From NCBI GenBank assembly GCA_019747905.1, contig JAIEQG010000159.1, positions 1 through 32,838 on the forward strand: 32,838 nt of DNA. The letters are read 5' to 3'. Under the pieces are notes generated by a model. It did not search any database. It was not told where the DNA came from and saw only the letters and a list, made by a program, of their open reading frames with translations. Below, one piece after another: positions 1 to 7,800 of the stretch (the stretch's first letter is position 1; every line of letters starts with the position of its first letter). The stretch comes from Burkholderiales bacterium (lineage in GTDB: Bacteria; Pseudomonadota; Gammaproteobacteria; Burkholderiales; Ga0077523). The position numbers were made by a program, and so were the translations under genes.

Positions 1-1
1 G

Positions 2-409
2 ATCGAAAACGAGTCGAACATCCCTTCACCCACCCTCAATCCCGGGTTTCGGCACACTCATGAAATATCCGGGCTAGCGGTCATGCTGGCGTTCCTCTCG
101 GGATTCGCGCTGACGGCGCTGCCGCTCCTGCGCGCAGGACTCGCACCGCGTACCGCCATGCGGGTGGCGGTGGCGGCGGACGCGGTGTCGATCACGGTCA
201 TGGAGGTCGTGGACAACGCCGCGATGATGGCGATCCCCGGCGCCATGGATGCATCACTGGCGACAACGCTGTTCTGGCTCAGTCTCGCCGGTTCGCTCGG
301 CATCGCGGCTCTGGTGGTGTTTCCGGTGAACCGTTGGCTCATCGCGCGCGGCCGAGGGCATGCACTCGCCCACGGTTCCGCCCCGGCGGAACCGAGACGG
401 AGTTCCTGA
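2..409 (+). CDS. DUF4396 domain membrane protein, 3' part
   Basis: The frame is open from the left window edge to the TGA at 407-409, so the gene probably begins outside the window. An internal ATG at 83 is possible but would cut into a conserved-looking segment (HEISGLAVMLAFLSGF). The visible part has hydrophobic helices around LAVMLAFLSGFALTALPLL, a helix containing VSITVMEVVDN, and a third near LFWLSLAGSLGIAALVVF. It then ends in NRWLIARGRGHA and a short polar tail. This pattern is typical of DUF4396 inner-membrane proteins, whose biochemical role is unknown; the family assignment is from memory of its VSITxME and NRxLIxRGxGHA features. The gene converges on the GAF-domain gene with only three bases between the stop codons, so no separate terminator is visible here. 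Confidence 0.7.
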   Translation: MENESNIPSPTLNPGFRHTHEISGLAVMLAFLSGFALTALPLLRAGLAPRTAMRVAVAADAVSITVMEVVDNAAMMAIPGAMDASLATTLFWLSLAGSLGIAALVVFPVNRWLIARGRGHALAHGSAPAEPRRSS

Positions 410-412
410 CGT

Positions 413-931
413 TCAGGTGTCGGGCTGCGCGCGCGCGAGGAGTGCTGCGCGCCGCTCGAGTTCCTCCGACACGGCGGATGCGAGTTCGGAGAGGTGCGAG
501 AGATCCTCGCTCTCCAGCCGCTTCGGTGCAGCGTCGATGAGGCACAGCGTCCCGACGCGGTGGCCACTGGAAAGCTTGAGCGGCGCACCGGCGTAGAAGC
601 GGATCCACGGCGGCCCCGTCACGAGCGGATTGTCGTGGAACCGGTCGTCGGCGCGGGCATCCGGGATGACCATGATTCGATCCTCGAGAATCGCGTGTCC
701 GCAGAAACTGACGTCACGCGAGGTCTCCCGCGAAGCCAGGCCGCAGGCCGACTTGAACCATTGCCGGTCGGTGTCCACCAGGGTGACCAGCGCGATCTCG
801 ACATCGAAGCGCGAAGCGCAATAGGCCGTCATCGCATCGAAATGCTCCTCGGGCTCGGTATCGAGCACCAGCAGTGCACGCAACGCGGCGATGCGCGCGG
901 CTTCGTCCTTGGGCCTAGCGGGTGGTTTCAT
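413..931 (-). CDS. GAF domain protein
   Basis: The product is about 172 residues and consists almost entirely of one GAF domain. It has an N-terminal helix (ARIAALRALLVLDTEPEEHF), a core with FDVEIALVTLVDTDRQWFKS, then SFCGHAILED, FYAGAPLKLSSGHRVGTLCLID and a C-terminal helix. GAF domains of this type bind small ligands or act as light or redox sensors in signalling proteins. No output domain (kinase, GGDEF, HTH) is attached, so it is either a stand-alone sensor or an interaction module. The ATG at 931 is chosen because GAGG lies six bases upstream; an ATG at 943 and a longer frame to 1015 have poorer ribosome sites. It is the last gene of the minus-strand ABC block, 55 bases after the DUF4340 stop, and may be cotranscribed. 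Function is unknown. Confidence 0.8.
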   Translation of the reverse strand: MKPPARPKDEAARIAALRALLVLDTEPEEHFDAMTAYCASRFDVEIALVTLVDTDRQWFKSACGLASRETSRDVSFCGHAILEDRIMVIPDARADDRFHDNPLVTGPPWIRFYAGAPLKLSSGHRVGTLCLIDAAPKRLESEDLSHLSELASAVSEELERRAALLARAQPDT

Positions 932-986
932 TCTGTGCCTCATGCTCGTCCGGCGTACCGACAGGCCGGCCGTCCGCGATCGCCAA

Positions 987-1658
987 CTACTTCGACGGCC
1001 CTTCCATGGGCGCACCGGTCAGGCTGCGAACTCCGCCGAGGGTGGTGCCGAGCGCTCCGGCCGGCTCCGTCATTGCCTGCACCAGCGACACCAGATTCTG
1101 AACATGGTACTCCGGTAGGGTGTCGACCTGGCTCGCCCCGATCTTCAGGACATAGCGGCTCACCCCGTCCGGCGCCATGTCGCCGATCGCGTACTGGACG
1201 AGCGGCTGCTGCTCGCCCTTGCGATACAGCAGGACCAGTGTCGCGGGGTTGAGCACGCCATAGTCCTGCCCCTTGGGGTCGAACGGAAAGTCGCGCTCGA
1301 ACTTGGCGCGGCCCAAGCCGCCGAAAGCCTTCGCGATCTTCTCGGCGAGTACCGGATCGGCCTGGTGGCCTTGAGCCGGTTCGGCCGTGGGGGCATGGGG
1401 GCCGTGATGGAGCCACAAGCCGGCGGGGTCGCGCTCGAACCGATGCAAGGCACCCGCGTGCGCGATCTCCACGGCCCCGATGTCTGCCATGAGCACCGGC
1501 ACCACCATGCGCGAGCGATCGCCGCCCTGAGCCTCGTACGTGGCATCGGCCCGCTCGGCGGAACGGTCGGCCAGTTGAACCGCGATGATGATCCCCACCA
1601 GGATGAACAACACCGCCCAGACCGCGACGACCTTGCGCCGGGGCCGGGGAGCGGTCAT
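987..1658 (-). CDS. DUF4340 domain protein
   Basis: The product is about 223 residues with a short basic N-terminus, one membrane helix (VVAVWAVLFILVGIIIAVQL) and a periplasmic-looking domain. Features such as RFERDPAGLW, DYGVLNPATLVLLY and a YVLKIGASQVDTLPEYHVQ segment fit DUF4340, a family commonly found at the end of GldA/F/G-like ABC gene sets. It is shorter than many family members. The ATG at 1658 is preferred over 1673 because it forms an ATGA overlap with the stop of the preceding gldG-like gene and has GGTGGAG six bases upstream. This points to translational coupling and function with that ABC system, probably as an accessory membrane-anchored subunit. The actual substrate or process is not known. 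Confidence 0.75.
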   Translation of the reverse strand: MTAPRPRRKVVAVWAVLFILVGIIIAVQLADRSAERADATYEAQGGDRSRMVVPVLMADIGAVEIAHAGALHRFERDPAGLWLHHGPHAPTAEPAQGHQADPVLAEKIAKAFGGLGRAKFERDFPFDPKGQDYGVLNPATLVLLYRKGEQQPLVQYAIGDMAPDGVSRYVLKIGASQVDTLPEYHVQNLVSLVQAMTEPAGALGTTLGGVRSLTGAPMEGPSK

Positions 1659-3244
1659 CGCTGTCTCCACCATACGATGGTGCCGATCAGCGCGAGCAAC
1701 GCCGGGATGAGGATCACCGACAGGAAGAAGGTGCCCTTCATCTGGCGGTTGGTCAGATTGACCCGCGGCAGATCGAAGGTGCGCGGCTCGATGCCGATCA
1801 GGTTTTCCTGGGCCGCGAGGTAGTTGATCGTGTTCAGGAACAGCTTGCCGTTGCCCATGATGTGGAAGAACGAGTTGGTGGCGAAGTCCGCGTCACCCAC
1901 CACGACGATGCGCGAGCGGCGCTTGCCGGTCTCCTCGCCGCCCTCCTTGGGCGCACTGTCTTCACCGATGTCGTGCACGTCGAGGCGCCGCGACACCACG
2001 GCCATGATCGTCAAGGGACCTTCCATGTCCTTGCCTGCGGTGAACTCGGCCCGATCGCGCGTCGTCTCTCCATAGCTGCGCTTGGACGAATTCGCGAGCG
2101 GCATCACGTAGGTGTTGGGCACCCGTTGCGGCGTGGGCGACAGCGAACGAGCGCCGGGAAAGAACGACAGCGGCAACTCGCGTGTGATCTGATGCCGGTT
2201 GTAGTCGGTCACCGCCGGTGCGGACGGATCGGACCAGAAGTGGCTGGCATCGTCGATCACCATGTCGTCGTCGAGCACGATGCCTACGCCGCGCAAGACC
2301 GGCTCCAGACCGGTGGTCACGAAGGGATCGAGCATGAACAGCGCATTGCCGCCGCCCTCGATGTACTTGCGCACCGCCTCCACCTCGGGCGGCAGCAACG
2401 GGTTCTGCGGCCCGGCCACCACCAGCACGGTGCACTTGGCGAGCGTTGTCCCGGTTCGCGAAAGCGCCACCTTCTCGATGCTGTAGTTCATCGACTCGAG
2501 CGAGTTGCGCGCCTTCGCCATGCCATGGCGCTCGTGCACGACGAACTTGCCGCCGAGCCCGTGGGCATGCCCGGCGTCGCCTTCGGTGTGATCGTGGGAC
2601 TCGATGCTGAACGGATCGGGCTCGCCGTGACCGTCGAGGAAACAGATGGTCTGGGTCGCACCGCGCGACACCCGCAGGATACCGTTGGCGATGTCGGTCT
2701 CGGTGGGGCCGTTCACCAGCACCTTGCGGCCCTGGCTTTCCATCACTGCCGTTCCGGGAAACTGCACGCCCATCATCCGCGCCTGCGCCGGATTGGCCAT
2801 GGGGTCGAAGAACTGCACTGTCACCTTCGGACTGCGCGCCGCCATCAATTCGTACAACTCGACGGTCTCGCGCATCATCGGATCGTGGAAGAAGGTGATT
2901 CGCACCGGCTCCTCGATGCGATCGAGCATCTTCACGGTGGCGTCCGACAGGGAGTACATGCCCTGCTCCGTCATGTCGTAGCGCACCGGAAAGCGCGTTG
3001 ATAGCCACGCGACCGCCACGAGAATTCCGATCAACCCTGCCGTATACAGTGCGATCTCGCCGCGGCGATGCCGCAGCAGCCCCGCCAGTTCGACTCGAAT
3101 GGCATAGGCGCCATACGCGGTCAGCGCGAGACCGATGCCCAGAGTGAACCAGGTCCAGAAGCCGGGATCGAGCAGGATCAGATGGATCACCAGCGCTGCC
3201 GCGAGCAGCGCAATGCCGATGAACAGGATCACACCGGACTTCAT
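1655..3244 (-). CDS. GldG-like ABC system accessory protein
   Basis: This 529-residue protein has three membrane helices in the first 85 residues (near VILFIGIALLAAALVIHLIL, WFTLGIGLALTAYGAYAI and ALYTAGLIGILVAVAWL). A large soluble region follows, then one helix at the C-terminus (FFLSVILIPALLALIGTIVWW). The soluble part contains YDMTEQGMYSLSDATVKMLD, TICFLDGHGEPDP and GGGNALFMLDPF. These match the GldG / ABC-2 auxiliary family, whose soluble region resembles an IFT52-like fold. A histidine-rich insertion (ESHDHTEGDAGHAHGLGG) sits after the DGHGEPDP motif and could be metal-binding or just a loop. It lies downstream of the permease and ATPase genes and overlaps the DUF4340 gene by four bases, so these four most likely form one complex. 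Bacteroidetes GldA/F/G are linked to gliding; in proteobacteria the role is unresolved. Confidence 0.85.
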   Translation of the reverse strand: MKSGVILFIGIALLAAALVIHLILLDPGFWTWFTLGIGLALTAYGAYAIRVELAGLLRHRRGEIALYTAGLIGILVAVAWLSTRFPVRYDMTEQGMYSLSDATVKMLDRIEEPVRITFFHDPMMRETVELYELMAARSPKVTVQFFDPMANPAQARMMGVQFPGTAVMESQGRKVLVNGPTETDIANGILRVSRGATQTICFLDGHGEPDPFSIESHDHTEGDAGHAHGLGGKFVVHERHGMAKARNSLESMNYSIEKVALSRTGTTLAKCTVLVVAGPQNPLLPPEVEAVRKYIEGGGNALFMLDPFVTTGLEPVLRGVGIVLDDDMVIDDASHFWSDPSAPAVTDYNRHQITRELPLSFFPGARSLSPTPQRVPNTYVMPLANSSKRSYGETTRDRAEFTAGKDMEGPLTIMAVVSRRLDVHDIGEDSAPKEGGEETGKRRSRIVVVGDADFATNSFFHIMGNGKLFLNTINYLAAQENLIGIEPRTFDLPRVNLTNRQMKGTFFLSVILIPALLALIGTIVWWRQR

Positions 3245-3325
3245 GGTCAGCGGCGCCGGGCCGCCACAAGGCGCTGACGCGCCCCTGGGGGCAGCGAACG
3301 AAGAGAGCGTGCGGGGGCCGTCATG

Positions 3326-4033
3326 CTAGCGTTTCCAGCGCAGGTAGGCGGTGTTGAGGATCAGCGCGATGCTGCACACCACCAGGAAGAACACGATGCC
3401 CTCGCTGCGGATCAGCCCACGCACGAAGTCGGCGAAGTGCAGAGCGAACGAGAGATACCCGAACAGGCTGCGCAGCGCCTCGGAGTTCTGCAACCCCTGC
3501 AGATGCCCCACGAACCAGAAACCGAGCAGCACCGATACGGTGATGAGCGCGGCGACGATCTGGTTCTGGGTGAGCGCGGAGAAGAACTGCCCCACCGCCA
3601 GGCAGGCCATGCCGAGCAGAACGAAGCCGATGTAGCCGGCGACGATGGTCGAAGTTTCCGGATTGCCGTACAGGTAGAGCGGTATCAGGTTGATCATCGA
3701 CCCCACCGTCATCAGCAGCAGGATCGTGACGGCTCCCAGGTACTTGCCGATCACGATCTCCCAGGCCTTGAGGGGCAAGGTCATCAGCAGTTCGATCGTC
3801 CGCGCGTTGTACTCGGCGGAAAACAGCCGCATGGACACGATGGGCAGCAGCGTGACCAGCAGGATGCTCATGTTCCTGAAGGTCTCGGTCATGGTCGCCG
3901 TGCCGGTCAGGAACACGTTGTAGGTGAAGAAGTAGCCGGTGCCGATGAGGTACACCGCCACCACGAAATAGGCGATCGGCGACCGGAAGTAGGTCAGCAG
4001 TTCCTTGCGGTAGACCGCGAGCGTCCCGGTCAT
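3326..4033 (-). CDS. ABC-2 type permease (GldF-like)
   Basis: The 235-residue protein is an integral membrane permease with about six helices, including FVVAVYLIGTGYFFTYNVFL, IGFVLLGMACLAVGQFF, LITVSVLLGFWFVGHL and a last helix VFFLVVCSIALILNTAYL. It starts with the cytoplasmic segment TGTLAVYRKELLTYFRSP and contains SMRLFSAEYNARTIELLMTLP, both characteristic of ABC-2/GldF-type permeases. The ATG at 4033 overlaps the stop of the upstream ATPase gene by four bases (ATGA), so synthesis of ATPase and permease is coupled. The gap of about 80 bases to the gldG-like gene holds no other gene. Substrate is unknown; the family is tied to export or to cell-surface processes. Confidence 0.9.
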   Translation of the reverse strand: MTGTLAVYRKELLTYFRSPIAYFVVAVYLIGTGYFFTYNVFLTGTATMTETFRNMSILLVTLLPIVSMRLFSAEYNARTIELLMTLPLKAWEIVIGKYLGAVTILLLMTVGSMINLIPLYLYGNPETSTIVAGYIGFVLLGMACLAVGQFFSALTQNQIVAALITVSVLLGFWFVGHLQGLQNSEALRSLFGYLSFALHFADFVRGLIRSEGIVFFLVVCSIALILNTAYLRWKR

Positions 4034-4980
4034 GAGAACTGACCTCCGACGTAACGAAGGAAAACGTTCTCGAGGGTGGGTTGCTCGCGCTGGAGGCGAT
4101 GCAACGACCAGCGGGACGCCACCACCCGCGCGATGTCGGCTTCGATACCCTCGCGGGCGTCGGTGCGGCAGTCGACCGCGATCTGGCCATCGGTGCTGCC
4201 GATGGGGTGCACGGTCACTTCGTCGACACCATCGATCCCGGTAATGGCCGCACGTACGGCGTCGGCAGGCCCTGTCACCGTGAGCGACACGCGATTGGTC
4301 TGCTCCGATGCACGCTGCAGGCCCGCCGGCGAATCGATCGCGAGCAGACGGCCCTGGTTGATGATCGCCACCCGCCGGCAGATCAAGGTGACCTCGGGCA
4401 GGATGTGGGTGCTCAAGAGGACGGCGTGCTCGGCCCCGAAGCTGCGAATGACCTCGCGCGTCTCCTGGATCTGCCCGGGGTCGAGACCCGCCGTGGGTTC
4501 ATCCAGCAACAGCACCTCGGGCTTGCCGAGCAGGGCCTGTGCGAGGCCGAGGCGTTGGCGGTATCCCTTCGATAGCTTGTAGACCTCGCGCGTCACGACC
4601 GCTTCCAGACGGCATGCCGTGATCACGCGATCGAGTTCGCTGCGCATCGAGGTGCGCGTCACGCCTTTCACCTTCGCCACGAAGCGCAGGTAGTCGGACA
4701 CGTCCAGCGTGTCGTACAGCGGCGGCGTTTCGGGCAGGTAGCCGATGCGACGCGCTGCCTCCTCGTTCTGCGTGGCCATGTCGAATCCGGCCACACGCAC
4801 CGTGCCGGCACTCGCCGTGGTGAAGCCGGCGATCATCCGCATGGTCGTGGTCTTGCCGGCGCCGTTGGGGCCGAGAAAACCGACAATCTCGCCCTTCTCC
4901 ACGGTGAAGGAAACATCGTGGATGATGGTCTTCGGTCCGTAGCGCTTGGAAACGGACTCGAGGGCTATTGCTGCGGACAC
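4030..4980 (-). CDS. ABC transporter ATP-binding protein (GldA-like)
   Basis: The protein has 316 residues. Walker A is GPNGAGKTT at residues 37-45, the signature motif is LSKGY at 136-140, Walker B ends at D160 in VLLLDEPTAGLDP, and the switch histidine is H192 in STH. The roughly 100 residues after the nucleotide-binding domain form the C-terminal extension usual in ABC-2/GldA-type ATPases. Translation appears to start at GTG 4980; no strong ribosome site precedes it, so the start is moderately certain. It is the first gene of the minus-strand block and couples by a four-base overlap to the permease. Together with the GldG-like and DUF4340 proteins it should drive an ABC machine of unknown substrate in the inner membrane. 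Confidence 0.9.
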   Translation of the reverse strand: MSAAIALESVSKRYGPKTIIHDVSFTVEKGEIVGFLGPNGAGKTTTMRMIAGFTTASAGTVRVAGFDMATQNEEAARRIGYLPETPPLYDTLDVSDYLRFVAKVKGVTRTSMRSELDRVITACRLEAVVTREVYKLSKGYRQRLGLAQALLGKPEVLLLDEPTAGLDPGQIQETREVIRSFGAEHAVLLSTHILPEVTLICRRVAIINQGRLLAIDSPAGLQRASEQTNRVSLTVTGPADAVRAAITGIDGVDEVTVHPIGSTDGQIAVDCRTDAREGIEADIARVVASRWSLHRLQREQPTLENVFLRYVGGQFS

Positions 4981-5091
4981 AGGTTGAGCACTACCAGGTG
5001 AGATCGAAAGCGCTCAACGCGGCGGACGCGGAGGACGCGGAGAAAAAGCAAGCTCGGATTATTGCGCAAGTCGAGCACAGATCGGAGCCAT

Positions 5092-5122
5092 ACAAACAGA
5101 AGGCCCCCGGTGGGGGGCCTTC
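5092..5122 (-). terminator. Rho-independent terminator of the MBL-fold gene
   Basis: A perfect 10-bp stem (5099-5108 pairing with 5113-5122) closes a four-base GGTG loop. On the minus strand it is followed by a T-rich tract (CTGTTTGTA). It lies 27 bases after the MBL-fold stop codon and before the GldA-like gene, so it should separate the two transcripts. Confidence 0.85.
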
Positions 5123-5149
5123 CGAGACAGCAGTGCTGCTACGTACGGC

Positions 5150-6013
5150 TTACTTGTACCACTTCAGGCCCTTGGCCTTGAACTGCTCGCCGTCGTGCGC
5201 CATGAAGATGTCGGCACCTTCCAGGTCACGCATGAACTTGAGGCGGTTCACGGAATCCGTGTAGTCCTTCACGCTGTAGTTCAAGCCGGCCGGGTAGCCA
5301 TCCAGGTTTTCCTGCATCCAGATCGCGTCCTGCGAGATGATGATCGACTGGCCGCTGGCGAGCTTCACCTTCATCGACTGGTGACCGATGGTATGGCCGG
5401 GGGTCGACAGGATCATGATCGAACCGTCGCCGAACAGGTCGTAGTCGCCGTTCAACTCGAGGAAGTTGAACTCACGGGCGTTGTCGATATCGGCCATCAC
5501 GAAGCTGCCGGGGCTGGTGCGGCCCTGGAACTTCTCCGGCCACCAGGCCTGGTACAGCTCTTTCTTCTGCAGGACGTGGATCGCCTTCGGGAACATCTCG
5601 ATGTTGCCGATGTGGTCCAGGTGCGAGTGCGAGGTCACGACGGCCTTCACCTTGTCGGCGGAATAGCCCAGCTTCTTCAGCTGCTCGTCGATCACGTCGC
5701 CGCGCTTCTGGCTCGGCTTCAGGAAGTCGCAGTTACCGGGTGCCCAGTAGGCCTTGCAATCCTCGCCGATCGCGACGTTGTTGCCGGTGTCGAACACGAC
5801 CAGGCCCTTCGGGTGATCGATGACCCACATGCTGACCGGGATCGTGATCTGGCGGGACTTGTCCGCGGGGAGTGCGGGAATCAGACCGCGGATGTCGAAC
5901 GGACCGAACATGCCGCTGGTGGTCCAATAAACCTTCGCCTGGGCAAATGCAGCCGACGACGCGGCAATACACAGTGCGCCGAGGACACCGGCGACCAATC
6001 CTGTCTTTCTCAT
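5150..6013 (-). CDS. Exported MBL-fold metallohydrolase, AHL-lactonase-like family
   Basis: The 287-residue product begins with a clear signal peptide (MRKTGLVAGVLGALCIAASS, cleavage expected near AFAQA). The metal-binding motif HSHLDH lies at residues 129-134. Later candidate ligands occur in STPGHTIGH, SQDAIW and MAHDGEQF, the arrangement of dinuclear zinc hydrolases of the metallo-beta-lactamase fold. Overall layout, including FDTGNNV before the metal motif, resembles the N-acyl-homoserine-lactonase-like group. Many exported members have other or unknown substrates, so quorum quenching is only one possibility. The start at 6013 has a strong AAAGAGGAG site and the signal peptide right after it; a longer in-frame extension to 6262 is rejected. 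It is a single-gene unit with its own promoter and terminator. Confidence 0.85.
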   Translation of the reverse strand: MRKTGLVAGVLGALCIAASSAAFAQAKVYWTTSGMFGPFDIRGLIPALPADKSRQITIPVSMWVIDHPKGLVVFDTGNNVAIGEDCKAYWAPGNCDFLKPSQKRGDVIDEQLKKLGYSADKVKAVVTSHSHLDHIGNIEMFPKAIHVLQKKELYQAWWPEKFQGRTSPGSFVMADIDNAREFNFLELNGDYDLFGDGSIMILSTPGHTIGHQSMKVKLASGQSIIISQDAIWMQENLDGYPAGLNYSVKDYTDSVNRLKFMRDLEGADIFMAHDGEQFKAKGLKWYK

Positions 6014-6099
6014 TGCTCTCTCCTCTTTGGCGGATGTTGTTTTCTTGCCGGACCCGTGCAGAAGACCGCGGCGAAGCGCAAAACCATACAGCGCACGGG

Positions 6100-6129
6100 A
6101 GGATAGGAGATCGGTGTGGACCTTGTAAA
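6100..6129 (-). promoter_or_regulatory. Candidate sigma-70 promoter of the MBL-fold gene
   Basis: On the minus strand TTTACA (6129-6124) and TATCCT (6105-6100) are separated by 18 bases, matching the consensus at five and four of six positions. This leaves an untranslated leader of about 85-90 bases before ATG 6013. No operator-like palindrome is obvious next to it. Confidence 0.5.
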
Positions 6130-6259
6130 GGTGCGATCGACAGACTTCTCCAAAAAATTCAGTGGGTTGTGGTATGAACATCGCCGAGATCGTATGAAGA
6201 CCTCTTTCGACGATGGTCGAATGCCTTATCCGCAGTGCAACATCGCAGTGCGGCTCGCG

Positions 6260-6285
6260 CACCTCGTTGCTGCCGCAACGAGGTG
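6260..6285 (-). terminator. Hairpin after the FkbM-family gene
   Basis: A perfect 11-bp stem (6260-6270 with 6275-6285) and a TGCC loop start one base beyond the stop codon of the FkbM-family gene. No T-run follows on the minus strand, so it may be a weak or Rho-assisted terminator, or a 3'-end stabiliser. The rest of the 6014-6286 gap holds the MBL promoter and no gene. Confidence 0.55.
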
Positions 6286-6286
6286 T

Positions 6287-7756
6287 CTAGCGGATCGCGC
6301 CCGCCGTCTTCCACAACTGAGCGTTGAGGTTCTCGGGCCCTTCGGCGCTGACCGGCGCAGTTGCCTCCGATCCGGGCTGCAGCGCAGCACGAATGCGCAG
6401 CAACTGCCGGCGTCGCTCCATTTCGGGAGATGCGAATGGCAGCTTCGCGATCCGCTCGAGGACGCGGCCGCGATTGCCATAGTCGTAGTAGCTCGAGAAC
6501 GATTCGAGGCGGATCGAGGATTCGTGCAGCGCGGCATCGAGCCAGTCGGGATCGCGCCCGTCCCATGCCACCGCATCGAAGCGCGCCAGCGGCGGCAGAA
6601 ACGGCACCGCCGGTGCCACCGGGCGAGCGTTGCCCGTCAGGCCGATGGCCCGTTCCAGTGCCTGGACGGCAAATCCGCGGTTGCCCAACTCCTGCTCGAT
6701 GCGCGCCAGGGTGAGGAGTGTCGCGAGGGACGGTTCGGCTTCGGCCGCCGCGATCGCCTGGTCACGCGCATCGAGCAGCGCGTCGATGTGCGCCCAGGTG
6801 ACGCGCCCATCCTCCGCGCGTGACGCCGCGAAATCGTCCAGCGCGGCGTACAAGGCCTTGCGGCCGGCACCCGCGAACCAGCCCGGCGATCCCTTCCAGT
6901 GCCGCAGGGCCTGACCCGCATAGGCCAACGGCGCGGCCCATTTGCGCCAAGACCGCGGCGCAGCCTTGGAACCGGGCTGCGGATCCACCAGCAGCCCGCG
7001 ATCGCGCAGTGCCGCCAGGGTCGCCGGCTTGCCGGCATAGAGGTTGAGCAGGAACGGATCGGCTGGTCCGTCGATGTCGAACGGCACCAGCACGCCGGGG
7101 CCCGGCAGCAGGCGGTAGGTCGCATAGCCCGCGGCGATCAGGCTCTTGCCGCTCGAGCGGTCCACCACACCCGCGCCGTCGCGAATCTCGAACATGACGA
7201 GCGGCGTGCTCTCGCGGAACAACCGGTCGCCGCCGCGAACCACCTGCGCGCAATGGCCTTCGACGTCGATCTTCACGAAGTCCGGCGCCGGCACGCCGAC
7301 GGCGCTCGCCTGGGAGTCCAGCGTGTCCGCGACCACCGCGATCGCGTCGCTGCGCGCGGCGTGCGGCGGCACGATGCGATTGATCTCGTCGAACTTGCCG
7401 CGCGCGAGGCGCGCCTCGCCGCCGTGGTCGGAGAGCGCGGTCCGCACCACCTTCGCATCGGCACCGGTCGCGCTCAAGTTGCGCTCGAGAAACTCGGCCA
7501 CTTCGGGCGTGGGCTCGAATGCGCGGAGCTTGCCGCCGGCACCGATGCGGCGCGCCATGGGGACTGCATACGCACCGTAGCTCGCCCCCACGTCGAGGAC
7601 GCTCATCCCGGGCTCAAGAAAGCGCAAGACGAAGTCGAGATCCGCTTCGAACCACTGTTCCTGCTCGAGCAGCACGAACGTGGTGAGAACCTTGAGGTCG
7701 GCCGGTACCGTGATCCGGGAGCCGTCGCGCAGGGCGATGTCGTAGGTGTCGCTCAT
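6287..7756 (-). CDS. FkbM-family SAM-dependent methyltransferase with C-terminal extension
   Basis: The protein has 489 residues. The N-terminal half is an FkbM-type methyltransferase. The SAM-binding motif VLDVGASYG is at 53-61, the acidic ribose-binding segment is AFEPTPEV, and the FkbM hallmark is DFVKIDVEGHCAQVVRGG. FkbM enzymes usually methylate hydroxyl groups of sugars or polyketides. The C-terminal half (about residue 250 onward) is not a recognised part of the family. It includes a TPR-like helical pair around LATLLTLARIEQELGNRGFAVQALERAIG, which could be a protein- or glycan-binding extension. The ATG at 7756 has only a weak ribosome site. It is the last gene of the HisD-like / HIBADH-like / SDR run, 44 bases after the SDR, and is probably cotranscribed although its role there is unclear. 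Confidence 0.85.
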   Translation of the reverse strand: MSDTYDIALRDGSRITVPADLKVLTTFVLLEQEQWFEADLDFVLRFLEPGMSVLDVGASYGAYAVPMARRIGAGGKLRAFEPTPEVAEFLERNLSATGADAKVVRTALSDHGGEARLARGKFDEINRIVPPHAARSDAIAVVADTLDSQASAVGVPAPDFVKIDVEGHCAQVVRGGDRLFRESTPLVMFEIRDGAGVVDRSSGKSLIAAGYATYRLLPGPGVLVPFDIDGPADPFLLNLYAGKPATLAALRDRGLLVDPQPGSKAAPRSWRKWAAPLAYAGQALRHWKGSPGWFAGAGRKALYAALDDFAASRAEDGRVTWAHIDALLDARDQAIAAAEAEPSLATLLTLARIEQELGNRGFAVQALERAIGLTGNARPVAPAVPFLPPLARFDAVAWDGRDPDWLDAALHESSIRLESFSSYYDYGNRGRVLERIAKLPFASPEMERRRQLLRIRAALQPGSEATAPVSAEGPENLNAQLWKTAGAIR

Positions 7757-7800
7757 GGGTCGAGGTGGGAAGCCGGCGGGACTGCCGCGCGGCCCCGAGC

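Noticed and set aside
1962..3269. Minus-strand frame of about 435 codons overlapping the GldG-like gene
   Set aside because: The protein is Arg/His-rich with no motif; the 1655-3244 frame has membrane helices and family motifs.
5024..5041. Tandem GGACGCGGA GGACGCGGA upstream of the GldA-like gene
   Set aside because: Only two 9-base units in a purine-rich GC tract; too short to support a regulatory or repeat call.
6014..6262. 5' extension of the MBL-fold gene
   Set aside because: It precedes a strong ribosome site and a clear signal peptide at 6013 and covers the likely promoter.
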